DNA of 64,000 bases, from NCBI GenBank assembly GCA_963777515.1, contig CAVZQU010000006.1, forward strand, positions 239,656-303,655. Direction: 5' to 3'. The position numbers and the translations under genes were made by a program. Each line of letters opens with the position of its first letter. Position 1 is the first letter of the stretch. Source of the DNA: CAVSWT01 sp963777515. GTDB taxonomy: Bacteria > Bacteroidota > Ignavibacteria > Ignavibacteriales > Ignavibacteriaceae. Under the pieces are notes generated by a model, which was not told where the DNA came from, ran no database searches, and saw only the letters and a list, made by a program, of their open reading frames with translations. Of the stretch, positions 26,780 to 37,014 are shown piece by piece.

Positions 26780-28561
26780 ATGAGTAAAGCATTTTCTACC
26801 ACTAAACTTTTCCTTTTCTTCGCGGTTTTCCTGATAGTTTCAACGTTCACTTTTTCACAAAACATAGCAATCGGTAACTTCGATGATTACCTCAATACTG
26901 ATAGCTTAAAAGCTCACTGGAGAGTTTTTGGTTATTCTTCACTTGATCTTGGGTTGAACATAGATTCAATCAATTCCCCAATGGGGACACGTTATCTCGA
27001 TTATGTGTACAGCGGCAATGATCAAACTACCTGGGGTGGTGCACTCGAAAGAACAGACCTTGCTTCAGTACCTTTGGATTTATCTACTGCAAATAAAGCC
27101 ATTCAATTTTATCTAAAGGGTGACGGAACAACTAATCAAATTTATGTACGTTTTTCTAATGGCACAAGCAATTGGGCTTCTAACTTGATTTCCTTAGCAG
27201 ATACTAATTGGCATACAGTTTTAATTCCTCTTCTGGTAGATACTGCTAATGGTTTTACAAACGGATCATTAACTGATACTGATTTACAAAATGATTTAGC
27301 AAACGTTACTGATTTTAGAATTTATATTGATCATCCTACAATAGATAATGTTGCTTATACAATTGGAGTTTCAACAATTTATGCTATGAAGACCCTTCCT
27401 CCCGATGGTATTATGATAGATGATTTTGAAAATTATAATACTACTTCTGAAGTAAATGCTTACTGGCAGTTTTTTGGATATGCAACCGCAGATTACAACT
27501 TAATGAAAGATCCGGCTAATGCACCGTTAGGCTTCAAATATTTGGATTATAAATATAGGCCAGGAAGCACTACTACCTGGGGAAGCGCCTTTAGAATTAG
27601 GGCTATGGATACAACAGACATGTCTGGTATAATGGCCGGTATTGAATTCCAAATGAAAGGCGACGGAACAGACAATCATCTTTATTTCAGATTGGACAAC
27701 GGAAATGAAATGTGGGCTTCTTATTTTATTCCGCTAAAAGATACAACCTGGCACTATGTTAAAATTGGTTTCTTAGCTGATACTTTAGTTGGTTTCCGTT
27801 ATGTTGGAAACAATCCTGATAATGGTCCGGTATTCAGCACAAATATTGGAACGACTGAAGAATTATATAATCATCTTAAAAGTATTACAGGTTTAAGAGT
27901 AGTAGTTGACAAACCTGTAAAGGATGATGTTTTAAGAGACTTAAATTTTGACGCTTTCTATGCTGTTAACGCATTTTCAGATGGCACCATTCTTCCTGTT
28001 GAATTAACTTCATTCAATGCTGTTGACATAGGCTCAACTGTAAAATTACAATGGACTACTGCAACAGAAATTAATAACCGCGGGTTTGAAGTTCAAAGAA
28101 AATTAAACTCCGGTAAATCATGGGAAACAATGAGCTTCGTTAATGGACAGGGCACTTCTACAAAAGCATCTACTTATACTTATGAAGATAATATTAGCCG
28201 TATCAATTCTTCAGTTATTTCATATAGATTAAAACAAGTTGATTTCGACGGATCATTCGCTTATAGCAGTGTGGTTAACGTAAGCAAAACAATTGTTTAT
28301 AAATATGAGCTCTCCCAAAACTATCCAAATCCTTTTAATCCTACGACGCAAATTAAATATGCAGTTGCAAAAGAAGGATTGGTTACAATAAAAGTATACA
28401 ACATTCTTGGAAAAGAAGTTGCTGCTTTATTAAATGAAGTAAAACCGGCAGGAAATTATGAAATCAAATTTAATGCATCCGAACTAAGTAGCGGTGTTTA
28501 CTTCTACACTTTACAATCTGGAAATTTTACTCAAACTAAAAAATTAATGTTGATTAAATAG
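26780..28561 (+). CDS. T9SS protein with two CBM11-like repeats
   Basis: A signal peptide ends in 'TFTFSQ'. Two homologous domains of about 190 residues follow, each starting near 'IxIxxFxxYxxTxxLxxxW' and containing 'GNDQTTWGGALERTDL' or 'STTTWGSAFRIRAMD', 'IQFYLKGDGTTNQIYVRFSNG' or 'IEFQMKGDGTDNHLYFRLDNG', and 'DTNWHTVLIPLLVDTANGF' or 'DTTWHYVKIGFLADTLVGF'. This matches the carbohydrate-binding family 11 / CIA30 type jelly-roll fold. A 'LPVELTSFNAVDIGSTVKLQWTTATEINNRGFEVQR' module and a T9SS type A sorting domain ('LSQNYPNPFNPTTQIKY') close the protein. No catalytic domain is seen, so it is likely a secreted or cell-surface glycan-binding protein. It is paralogous to the next gene. Confidence 0.83.
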   Translation: MSKAFSTTKLFLFFAVFLIVSTFTFSQNIAIGNFDDYLNTDSLKAHWRVFGYSSLDLGLNIDSINSPMGTRYLDYVYSGNDQTTWGGALERTDLASVPLDLSTANKAIQFYLKGDGTTNQIYVRFSNGTSNWASNLISLADTNWHTVLIPLLVDTANGFTNGSLTDTDLQNDLANVTDFRIYIDHPTIDNVAYTIGVSTIYAMKTLPPDGIMIDDFENYNTTSEVNAYWQFFGYATADYNLMKDPANAPLGFKYLDYKYRPGSTTTWGSAFRIRAMDTTDMSGIMAGIEFQMKGDGTDNHLYFRLDNGNEMWASYFIPLKDTTWHYVKIGFLADTLVGFRYVGNNPDNGPVFSTNIGTTEELYNHLKSITGLRVVVDKPVKDDVLRDLNFDAFYAVNAFSDGTILPVELTSFNAVDIGSTVKLQWTTATEINNRGFEVQRKLNSGKSWETMSFVNGQGTSTKASTYTYEDNISRINSSVISYRLKQVDFDGSFAYSSVVNVSKTIVYKYELSQNYPNPFNPTTQIKYAVAKEGLVTIKVYNILGKEVAALLNEVKPAGNYEIKFNASELSSGVYFYTLQSGNFTQTKKLMLIK

Positions 28562-28667
28562 ACGATCATTAATGTGGATGTGGTTTACTTTATAATAAAT
28601 CACATCCTATCTATTTGATGTTAATGCTAAGGATGAAAATGACTTCATCCTACTATAAGGAGGCAAA

Positions 28668-30737
28668 ATGAGACCAATTAATAAATTTCTAATAATAATT
28701 TCATCTTTTGTTTTATTCTTTAGCTACTCACTTTTCTCTCAGAATATTATGATAGATAACTTCGAGAGTTATCCCACAAAAGACAGTCTGTCCACAACCT
28801 GGAAGGCATTCGGTTATTCTACTCTGGATTTTGATGTTGATTCTGCTGTTACACAAATTGGTAAACGGTGTTTCAAATATGTTTACAGCGGAAATGATCA
28901 AACAACCTGGGGAGGTGCAATTGAAAGATATGATCTTGCTGATAATCCCCTTGATCTTTCTTCTACAACCGGTGGCATTGAATTTTATTTGAAGGGTGAC
29001 GGTACTGCGAATATGATTTATGTCCGACTTTCAAATGGTTCTTCAAACTGGGCATCAAATAAGATTCCTTTATCAGATACAACCTGGCATGCAGTATATA
29101 TTCCTTATAACGTTGACACCGCTAATGGATTTACTAATGGAACTCTTACTGAGGCTGATTTAATTTCGGATCTTGCTAATGTAACTGATTTTAGAATTTA
29201 CGTAGATCACCCAACAATTAATAATACTCCATATACAATTTATTTTGATGAAATTTATTCTGCAAAAAATTTACCGCCGCAGAATTCCATTATGCTGGAA
29301 GATTTTGAATCATATTTAAATAGGGATTCGTTAAATGCGGTATGGCAGTTTTTCGGTTATTCAACTCAGGATTTTACAGTATTTGCTGATCCGCAGAATG
29401 CTCCCAGCGGCTTTAGATACATTGACTATGTTTATACGGGAGACAATCAGACTACCTGGGGCGGCGCAATGAGAACCAGAAATATGACTCCTGTAGATAT
29501 ATCCGGTAAAAAAGGTATTCAATTTTATTTAAGAGGCGATGGGTCACCTAATAATTTTTCTTTCCGCTTCTATAGTGGAACTGAAATGTGGACGTCTTAC
29601 AATATGCCATTAAGTGATACTACCTGGCACCTGATTAAAATTCCATTTATCATTGATACTTTGAAAGGCTTCCGTTATTTAGGAAACAATCCTGATAATC
29701 CGGTTATTGGTCCAGACCTTGGGACAGTAGAAATGTTAAAAACTGATCTGGCAAATGTTACTCAAGTTCGTTTCTATGTTTACAAACCAGTAATTGATTT
29801 TGTTCATTATACTCTCTATGTAGATGGTCTATATGCTGTTGATGAATTTCCTCCTTTACCGCCTGTTTCTGTTGATAATTTTGAAACTTACTCAAGTTCA
29901 ACCGATCTAAATTCCACATGGCAGCCATTTGGTGTAGATTTAACTCTAACTTCAAATCCTGATTCGGTTAAAGAAGGAAGTAATGCCGCTGTTATAACTT
30001 ATAATGTAACTCCTTCTACCACATATACATTAATTAGGAAGAACAATATTATTCCGGGGTTGAATTTTTCTGAATTGAGTGGCGGTCTTCAATTTTGGCT
30101 TAAAGGTGACGGAAGCAGCAATAAAATTAACGTTCGTTTGTTCAATGGAAATGAGATGTGGGGTTCAAGTTCATTTTCTTTAAAGTCTACAGATTGGACT
30201 CACATTGGAATTCCTTTTACGATCGATACAACTTCCGGCTTTAGATATCTTGGCAACGATATTCAGAACCCTGCTTGGTCAGGCGATATCGGAACCCAAG
30301 AACAATTAAAGGGTGATCTTGCAAATATAGATCAAATCTTTTTTGAGATTAGAAATCCTGAGCAAAATAGCGTTACATATTCAATAGTGTTGGATAAAAT
30401 AGAAGGTGTTGATAAGCTTTCGAGTGATGTTGTCATTACAGCAGTATCAGGGAATGGAAATCAGACAAGTCCAAAGGTGTTTGAGTTAAGTCAAAATTAT
30501 CCAAACCCGTTTAATCCATCAACTGTAATTAGATATCAACTAGCAAAAAGTGAATTGGTTAAATTGACCATTTACAATTTACTCGGACAAAAAGTTGCTG
30601 AATTGGTAAATGAAAAACAAAATGAAGGCTTACATGAAATAACCTTCAATGCAAGAAATTTATCAAGCGGCGTATACTTTTATTCTATCAATGCAGGAAC
30701 ATTTACTTCAACAAAGAAGATGCTCTTGCTTAAGTAA
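28668..30737 (+). CDS. T9SS protein with three CBM11-like repeats
   Basis: A strong AAGGAGG precedes the ATG. After the signal peptide (ending 'YSLFSQ') come three tandem domains of about 190 residues (about 24-205, 206-400, 401-585). They contain the same marks as the neighbouring gene: 'GNDQTTWGGAIERYDL', 'DNQTTWGGAMRTRNM', 'IEFYLKGDGTANMIYVRLSNG', 'LQFWLKGDGSSNKINVRLFNG', 'DTTWHLIKIPFIIDT'. It ends with a T9SS type A sorting domain ('LSQNYPNPFNPSTVIRY'). Repeat 1 here is very close to repeat 1 of the upstream gene, while repeat 3 is more diverged. This is consistent with gene duplication plus gain or loss of a repeat. A glycan-binding role is inferred from the fold only. Confidence 0.83.
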   Translation: MRPINKFLIIISSFVLFFSYSLFSQNIMIDNFESYPTKDSLSTTWKAFGYSTLDFDVDSAVTQIGKRCFKYVYSGNDQTTWGGAIERYDLADNPLDLSSTTGGIEFYLKGDGTANMIYVRLSNGSSNWASNKIPLSDTTWHAVYIPYNVDTANGFTNGTLTEADLISDLANVTDFRIYVDHPTINNTPYTIYFDEIYSAKNLPPQNSIMLEDFESYLNRDSLNAVWQFFGYSTQDFTVFADPQNAPSGFRYIDYVYTGDNQTTWGGAMRTRNMTPVDISGKKGIQFYLRGDGSPNNFSFRFYSGTEMWTSYNMPLSDTTWHLIKIPFIIDTLKGFRYLGNNPDNPVIGPDLGTVEMLKTDLANVTQVRFYVYKPVIDFVHYTLYVDGLYAVDEFPPLPPVSVDNFETYSSSTDLNSTWQPFGVDLTLTSNPDSVKEGSNAAVITYNVTPSTTYTLIRKNNIIPGLNFSELSGGLQFWLKGDGSSNKINVRLFNGNEMWGSSSFSLKSTDWTHIGIPFTIDTTSGFRYLGNDIQNPAWSGDIGTQEQLKGDLANIDQIFFEIRNPEQNSVTYSIVLDKIEGVDKLSSDVVITAVSGNGNQTSPKVFELSQNYPNPFNPSTVIRYQLAKSELVKLTIYNLLGQKVAELVNEKQNEGLHEITFNARNLSSGVYFYSINAGTFTSTKKMLLLK

Positions 30738-30887
30738 GATTTGGTTTGGGGCTCGCTGTTTGCTCTTGCTGTATATTTTTTGAAGGCAGACGGCATTGTT
30801 CAATTTACGGTATGCTGTTTAAGTGAGTCCCTTCCAATTACTGGATTATGAAGAATTTTAATTGCTGTGATTTTGAAGGATCATAAT

Positions 30888-33869
30888 ATGATCGTTAGTT
30901 TACAAAATAAAAATTATTTATTACTTGCTGTTTCACTTTTATTTCTTGTATTCAATATAGTGCCCAAATTATATGCTGGAAACACCGGTAAAATTTCGGG
31001 AAAGCTTACTGAAACAGGAAGTGGAGAACCATTAATCGGTGCTAACATTTTGGTTATGGAAACGGGGCTTGGCGCTTCAACAGATGTTAACGGAAAATAT
31101 TTTATTATAGGCATCCCTCCTGGTACCTATTCCGTAAGAGCGTCTTACGTAGGTTACCAAACTGTTACAATGACTAATGTAGTAATTAGTCCTGACCATA
31201 CTACTGAATTGGATTTCAAACTTGAAGCAACAAATATTTCACTAAAAAATGAAGTGATAGTTGTAGCTAAAAAACCACCAATTGAACTTGATGTTTCATC
31301 AAGTAAACAAGAGATAGATTTACAAAATATTCAAAATGCACCTCTTCAAGATTTTAATAGTGCTCTCAATCTGAAAGCGGGTGTGATTTTTAGAAATACC
31401 TCTAATGATGTTGCTGAACAAATTACACCCACGCTTTCTATTCGCGGCGGTACTAGCGTTGGGGTTTTTATAGATGGAATGAATGTTACGGAAGGTATCT
31501 ATAGCGGTAGCTTAACAAACTTCAACTTAAGCTCACTAAAATCTGCGGAAGTTTTGACTGGTGGATTTAATGCCGAGTATGGAAATATTAGATCGGGAGT
31601 TATAAATGTTATAACTAAAGAAGGGGGAAGTAAATATCATGTAAGCCTGGATTATAAAACAAGTCCTGCTCATTTAAAACATTTTGGCGATAATATATAT
31701 GATCCTAATTCAGCACCTGAATGGCAATTGTACGGAACCAATTCTGCACTTTATGGGCCTGATGGTAAACACGATATTAGCAATCCTGACAGCTACTGGG
31801 AATTATTTTCAAAATATGATTCAGTGTATCATTTCTCACCTGAACAAGCTCAAGCAGTTTGGAAATGGCAGCATAGGTCAAGAGCGTATGGAAATAAACC
31901 AGATCAAATTATTGATGCATCAATTGGCGGGCCTGTTCCGTTACTAAATGATTTGAAAATACTAAATGGTATTGACTTCTTTTCAAGCATAAGATATGAA
32001 TACAACATGTTGGCAATTCCGCTTTCAAGAGACCATTATACAGACGTAAACTGGTTCTGGAAATTAACAGCGCATCCAACTACAACGATGAAATTAAATG
32101 TTCAGGGAAATTATCAACAGAACTATTCATCAGTTGCTTACAACACCCCTGAAGTTTCTGTGGCAACCCCAGTTCAAGCTGTGTATTGTTTACAGTATTA
32201 TGGGACAAAATATTATGATGGACAGCAATCACTGGCAGACAGATATAGAAATCAATTTGGACTATCATTGAATCATGTCCTTTCCTCCAACACTTATTAT
32301 GATTTTCGTGTCAACTATTTGCTGCGACGTTCTTTTGTTTCTCCTAAACCATATACAGGCGGGCCTACTTTTACAATTGATGGATTTACATTCGATGCAT
32401 CTCCGCAGCAAGGTTGGATTCAGCAGGCTACTAGTAGAGATTTCGGAAATAGGGAAAGTGACTTTGGCATAACGAGCGATGGCTATTTTTTCACAATGGG
32501 CGGCATGGGCAAACAGAGAGATTTTTCAAGAGAAGTTTTAATTACGTCACGATTAGACCTTGTTAGTCAGATTGGTGAATACCATCAGCTTAAAACCGGT
32601 TTCGAATTAAATTATGATGACCTAAATGAAAACAGTGGAGTGGTTCAGCTTTCTCCTCCATTATATAAAATGAATATTTTCCATGTCATCCCCCTAAGGC
32701 TTGCTTATTATGCTCAAGATAAAATTGAATTCAAAGGAATGATTGCGAATTTAGGTGTTCGTATGGATTACACAAACAGGAGGTATAATTATTTTACAAA
32801 TCTCTATTCTTCTGATTATAATATAGACAGTTTGTCGCAAGCCCCTGTTGCAAGTGTAAAACCATTTTTCTACGTGAGTCCAAGAATAGGAATCTCTCAC
32901 CCTATCAGTACAAAGAGTAAATTATTTTTTAACTATGGCCATTTTTATAGCGAGCCGGATGTTAGTACATTATTTACAATGCGCCAAAGAGAAGCCGGTA
33001 TCTTTGATAGAATACCGAATTCAAACTTAAAACCAGAGCGCACTATCGCTTACGAATTAGGATTTGAACAGCAATTCGGCGATGATTATTTGCTCCATAT
33101 TTCCGGGTACTACAGAGATATAACAAATCAAATTAAATCGGTTCAGTATGTTTCCCATGCTGGTAACATTATTCAGTCATACACTAATGAAGATTATGCG
33201 GATGTAAGAGGTTTTGAAGCAATTTTTGAAAAGGAATTGGGGGATTTTATTACCGGCAGCTTAAGCTATGATTATTATGTTAGGTCTGCCGGCGATGTTG
33301 GGTATGATATTGTTTATGAAGATATTTATAAAACTCCACAGTATACCACTAGCACGCAAAGTACTCCGGGTGCAAATTATACTTTTCTAGCAAACATAAC
33401 TTTCAGTACCCCGGATAATTTTGCTCCTGATATTTTAGGAGGAAATCTTTTATCCAATTGGCGGCTGAATATAACTCATGAAATAAGAAGCGGTGCAACG
33501 TTTACCTGGAATCCTCAAAATCTTCCTGGACTAAGATATAATGTTAGATGGAGAGATCATCAAAATACAAATATCAGACTTTCAAAAAATTTCACTGTAG
33601 CAGGAACTTCAATGGAAGCTTATTTGGAAGTATATAATGTTTTTAATAGAAAAGAACTAACTCATTATATGCGTTCTTTATTGCTTCCTAATTTAAAAGA
33701 CTGGGAAAACTATATGAATTCATTAATCCTTCCCTCGGAAGGAGGTAGTGATCAACCTGGAGATTATAAGCAGTCGTATATCCAATTGCCTCCGGCAGGA
33801 GATTTCCCAACACAATTATTATTCCTTAATCCAAGATATTATTACATCGGTGTTCATATAGATCTTTAA
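30888..33869 (+). CDS. TonB-dependent receptor with CarboxypepD-reg-like domain
   Basis: A signal peptide (ending 'PKLYAG') is followed by an N-terminal CarboxypepD_reg-like domain (about 30-115: 'GKISGKLTETGSGEPLIGANILV', 'GKYFIIGIPPGTYSVRASYVGYQT'), a plug domain (about 130-250: 'TLSIRGGTSVGVFIDGMNV', 'EYGNIRSGVINVITKEGG') and a large beta-barrel with 'NLKPERTIAYELGFEQQF' and a final 'YIGVHIDL' strand. The ATG at 30888 has GAAGGA seven bases upstream and is preferred over the GTG at 30867. It is the first gene of a tight three-gene operon with a secreted protein and a PorV-like protein. No SusD homologue is present. The location beside glycan genes suggests uptake of oligosaccharides, which remains inference. 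Confidence 0.87.
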   Translation: MIVSLQNKNYLLLAVSLLFLVFNIVPKLYAGNTGKISGKLTETGSGEPLIGANILVMETGLGASTDVNGKYFIIGIPPGTYSVRASYVGYQTVTMTNVVISPDHTTELDFKLEATNISLKNEVIVVAKKPPIELDVSSSKQEIDLQNIQNAPLQDFNSALNLKAGVIFRNTSNDVAEQITPTLSIRGGTSVGVFIDGMNVTEGIYSGSLTNFNLSSLKSAEVLTGGFNAEYGNIRSGVINVITKEGGSKYHVSLDYKTSPAHLKHFGDNIYDPNSAPEWQLYGTNSALYGPDGKHDISNPDSYWELFSKYDSVYHFSPEQAQAVWKWQHRSRAYGNKPDQIIDASIGGPVPLLNDLKILNGIDFFSSIRYEYNMLAIPLSRDHYTDVNWFWKLTAHPTTTMKLNVQGNYQQNYSSVAYNTPEVSVATPVQAVYCLQYYGTKYYDGQQSLADRYRNQFGLSLNHVLSSNTYYDFRVNYLLRRSFVSPKPYTGGPTFTIDGFTFDASPQQGWIQQATSRDFGNRESDFGITSDGYFFTMGGMGKQRDFSREVLITSRLDLVSQIGEYHQLKTGFELNYDDLNENSGVVQLSPPLYKMNIFHVIPLRLAYYAQDKIEFKGMIANLGVRMDYTNRRYNYFTNLYSSDYNIDSLSQAPVASVKPFFYVSPRIGISHPISTKSKLFFNYGHFYSEPDVSTLFTMRQREAGIFDRIPNSNLKPERTIAYELGFEQQFGDDYLLHISGYYRDITNQIKSVQYVSHAGNIIQSYTNEDYADVRGFEAIFEKELGDFITGSLSYDYYVRSAGDVGYDIVYEDIYKTPQYTTSTQSTPGANYTFLANITFSTPDNFAPDILGGNLLSNWRLNITHEIRSGATFTWNPQNLPGLRYNVRWRDHQNTNIRLSKNFTVAGTSMEAYLEVYNVFNRKELTHYMRSLLLPNLKDWENYMNSLILPSEGGSDQPGDYKQSYIQLPPAGDFPTQLLFLNPRYYYIGVHIDL

Positions 33870-33880
33870 CCGGAGTAGAG

Positions 33881-35842
33881 ATGAAATTTACTTTTAGAAT
33901 TAAAACAATACTAATATTAAGCGTTTTATTAAGTCAGGCATTTTTTGCTCAAACATATTTTCAGCATCATATAAATCGTATAGCTACCGAAGTTTCTGAC
34001 GATGGATCTTTAATTTATAGACGAAACAATATTCTTTATACTACCTGGCCTTATGATTCTCGTTATTTCGATATGACTTCTCGAAAATATTACCAGGAAT
34101 CCTGGGGAGTTTGGACAGGCGTCACAAATTTTCTTGGGGTTAATGATACCTTGCCAAGTACTTCTGTTATTGCATCAGGTAATTTTAATGTTGATTACAG
34201 CCAATTGACCCCATTAAGCTTGCAGAAAAGAGTCAAATATACTTATCCAAATGTTATTGTGACAGATGGTGTAACATCTAAAAATGAAGCTTTTGATGCT
34301 GCTACAGTGGTTCCTTCATTGTTATGTGATGAACAAATTGAAAGTGATTGGACAAACGCACAAGGAATAACAGTTCAGTTAAAAACTTATGCTTATGCTA
34401 CTACTGGCTTTAAAAATTTTATTATTTATGATTACCGCTTTATAAACACTGGCAATGTTGACGATGATACTCAAACCAGAGAGTTGAATAACGAATTGAA
34501 AAATGTTTGGTTTGGATTTCCATTTTCTACAGATATTAAACCAAAGTTTGGTGGCGTTGAGTATAATGATTATTACCAATATTACGGCAACACTTATGAT
34601 AAATGGGTTGCCGGTGATAAATCAGCAGACTCAATGAGAATACTATATTGCTGGGATGGACCAGTTGGTTCAACTCAATATTCTCCAGATCCTGTTACTA
34701 AAGAACCTATAGTTCCAGGATACTTTGGAGTTGGAATTTTACATATAGATAAACAAGCACAGGATGATTTACTTTTTGGTGCTTCAGATGATCCTTCGCA
34801 GCCAAAAACTGTTTCGGCAAATTCTACTCTTGTAACTGCTGGTTCAGCTCGTTATCAAGTTTTAACCCAGGGAACAGGCCAAGACATTTCAGGAATCGGT
34901 GCTGAAGATTTGATATTAGCTTGCGGTCCGTACGATATGAAAATAAATGATGATGTACGAATTGTTCTGGTCCAAATCATAGATGGCATCTCAAGGGAAA
35001 AAGCTCAAGGGCTTGGAATGAAATTGTTAAGTGGACAGATTACACAAGATCAATATTTAAATGAAATTTCAACCGGTAAAGATTCACTATTTAAATCAAT
35101 GTCAAACGCAATGCTGGTTTATAAAAATAATTATAAAGTTCCTTTTCCACCTCCCTCGCCAGATTCCTTAACAATTACATCCGGTGTTGGAAAGAATACT
35201 TTACTTTGGTCCTCAAGTGCTAAAAATGCTTCAGACCCATTAACAGGTAAAAAAGATTTTTCAGGTTATAGAATTTACAGGGTGGCAATTACTCCGGATA
35301 ATTTATGGGAAAAAATATTTGAATGCGGCGGTAACAGCGCGATTCCTATTACAAATACTTTTATTGATACAAATCTAGTGATGGGATTCAACTATTATTA
35401 TGCAGTAACTGCGTTTGATGACGGAACTCAAAATTACCTAAATCCGGGGCAGTCATTAGAAAGTTCATGGCTAACTTCAACGGCATATATTGGAGCAGCT
35501 GCTGCAAGGCATGCTGAAAAAACTTATTCTGATTTTTCAAATAACCTTAGAGTGGTTCCAAATCCGTATAACATTCGTTCGCAAAATTTCGGTAATCCAA
35601 ATGATCCAAGTGATGTTGAAAATAATAAGCTGCTGTTTGTAGGTTTGCCCGGTGAATGTACAATTCGAATTTATACTGTGTCAGGTGATTTAGTAAAAAC
35701 CATTTATCATACAAACGGTTTGGGTTCGGAATCATGGAATCAAATTTCCGAATCAAATCAATTTATAACCAGCGGAGTTTACATTGCCCATGTAGAATCA
35801 AAGCTGGGTAATGCTATTATTAAATTTGTGGTAATCAGATGA
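33881..35842 (+). CDS. Exported protein with Fn3-like module and FlgD/T9SS-type C-terminus
   Basis: It starts 11 bases after the TonB receptor. A signal peptide ends in 'QAFFAQ'. The long central region (about 25-415) is of no recognised family. An Fn3-like segment follows ('DFSGYRIYRV', 'NTFIDTNLVMGFNYYYAVTAFDDG'), and then a C-terminal domain with 'NNLRVVPNPYNIRSQNFG', 'CTIRIYTVSGDLVKTIYH' and 'FITSGVYIAHVESKLGNAIIKFVVIR'. This end is the variant sorting/FlgD-Ig type, with 'VPNPYN' in place of 'NYPNPFNP'. The protein is probably a surface component acting with the receptor, possibly taking the place of a SusD-type binding protein. The stop overlaps the next start codon by four bases (ATGA). 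Confidence 0.75.
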   Translation: MKFTFRIKTILILSVLLSQAFFAQTYFQHHINRIATEVSDDGSLIYRRNNILYTTWPYDSRYFDMTSRKYYQESWGVWTGVTNFLGVNDTLPSTSVIASGNFNVDYSQLTPLSLQKRVKYTYPNVIVTDGVTSKNEAFDAATVVPSLLCDEQIESDWTNAQGITVQLKTYAYATTGFKNFIIYDYRFINTGNVDDDTQTRELNNELKNVWFGFPFSTDIKPKFGGVEYNDYYQYYGNTYDKWVAGDKSADSMRILYCWDGPVGSTQYSPDPVTKEPIVPGYFGVGILHIDKQAQDDLLFGASDDPSQPKTVSANSTLVTAGSARYQVLTQGTGQDISGIGAEDLILACGPYDMKINDDVRIVLVQIIDGISREKAQGLGMKLLSGQITQDQYLNEISTGKDSLFKSMSNAMLVYKNNYKVPFPPPSPDSLTITSGVGKNTLLWSSSAKNASDPLTGKKDFSGYRIYRVAITPDNLWEKIFECGGNSAIPITNTFIDTNLVMGFNYYYAVTAFDDGTQNYLNPGQSLESSWLTSTAYIGAAAARHAEKTYSDFSNNLRVVPNPYNIRSQNFGNPNDPSDVENNKLLFVGLPGECTIRIYTVSGDLVKTIYHTNGLGSESWNQISESNQFITSGVYIAHVESKLGNAIIKFVVIR

Positions 35843-36870
35843 AGAAGATTAATAAAGTATTTATTTCAATATTAGCTTTATGCTGGATTCTTTTTATTTC
35901 TGATATTTATTCTCAGGATAATTTCAAAAAAGTTGCTCAGAGCGGAATGCAGTATTTGAAAATAGGTGTTGATGCAAGAATGGTTGGCAGAGGAGAAGCA
36001 GGAATTTCGGCAGTAAAAGGACTGTCATCAATTTTTTGGAATCCTGCAGGGCTTTCCTTTATTGACGACAAGGAAGTTTATTTCTCACATAACTCTTGGA
36101 TAGCTGATATTTCTATGGATGCTGCAGCTATAGGAATTAGTTTTGATAATCTCGGTTCCTTTGCTTTGAGCTTAGTTTGGATGGATTATGGAACTCTAAA
36201 AGCAACTTCAGTAGCTACTACAACTGCCGGTTCAAATCAATTAGGTTATATTGATGAAGGAACTTTTTCACCTACTGATCTTGCATTTGGAATAGCTTAT
36301 TCAAAAAAAATCTCTGAACAGTTCTCAGTTGGCGGACAAGTTAGATATCTTTATGAAAATTACGGGCACAATGTCGTGGTAAACACTAACGGTACGAATG
36401 AATCTGTTGACAATATTGTGAAAGGTGTGGCATTTGATTTGGGAACAATTTATTATCCCGGCTACAAAAGTTTTGCTTTTGCAATGTCAATTCAGAATTT
36501 TTCAACCGACATTAAATATGAAGAAGAATCTTTTGGAACACCGCTTACTTTTAAACTCGGAGTTTCAATGAACATGCTGGATATATTTGATGAAAACAAT
36601 GCCAGCAAATTGTTAGTCGCAATTGATGCAATTCATCCAAGAGATTACACTGAAAGACTAAATTTAGGAATTGAATATGATTATCTTGGGCTTATTCAAT
36701 TGCGCAGCGGCTATAGATTAAATTATGATATCGGGAATTTTACGGCAGGAGTCGGATTAAATTATTCTATTTCAAATGGGATGATAGTTAATCTTGATAT
36801 GAGCTATATGGTTGATGCAACCGGCAGATTTACTAATCCGATTCAAATTACTGCCGGACTAAAATTTTAG
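35839..36870 (+). CDS. PorV/PorQ-like outer-membrane protein
   Basis: The 343 residues have a signal peptide (ending 'SDIYSQ') and the FadL-like barrel opening of the PorV/UPF0164 family: 'GMQYLKIGVDARMVGRGEAGISAVKGLSSIFWNPAGLSFI', followed by 'VYFSHNSWIADISMDAAAIGISFDNLGSFALSLVWMDYG' and barrel strands to 'IQITAGLKF'. PorV works with the T9SS to shuttle cargo to the attachment complex; paralogues are often encoded with particular surface systems. Translational coupling (ATGA overlap) with the secreted protein upstream suggests a dedicated partner for the receptor operon. Confidence 0.82.
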   Translation: MKKINKVFISILALCWILFISDIYSQDNFKKVAQSGMQYLKIGVDARMVGRGEAGISAVKGLSSIFWNPAGLSFIDDKEVYFSHNSWIADISMDAAAIGISFDNLGSFALSLVWMDYGTLKATSVATTTAGSNQLGYIDEGTFSPTDLAFGIAYSKKISEQFSVGGQVRYLYENYGHNVVVNTNGTNESVDNIVKGVAFDLGTIYYPGYKSFAFAMSIQNFSTDIKYEEESFGTPLTFKLGVSMNMLDIFDENNASKLLVAIDAIHPRDYTERLNLGIEYDYLGLIQLRSGYRLNYDIGNFTAGVGLNYSISNGMIVNLDMSYMVDATGRFTNPIQITAGLKF

Positions 36871-37014
36871 TTTAGTGTGCAAAATAAAGGATAGATTAAT
36901 AAATTTATTGTATTGCTGATAATGAGCCTGTATGTTAAAATAATGGGTAGGACAATATGATGAGTTCTTACTTTAATACAAGGGAAGACAACTTTCATTT
37001 AAGTGGATTTTAAA

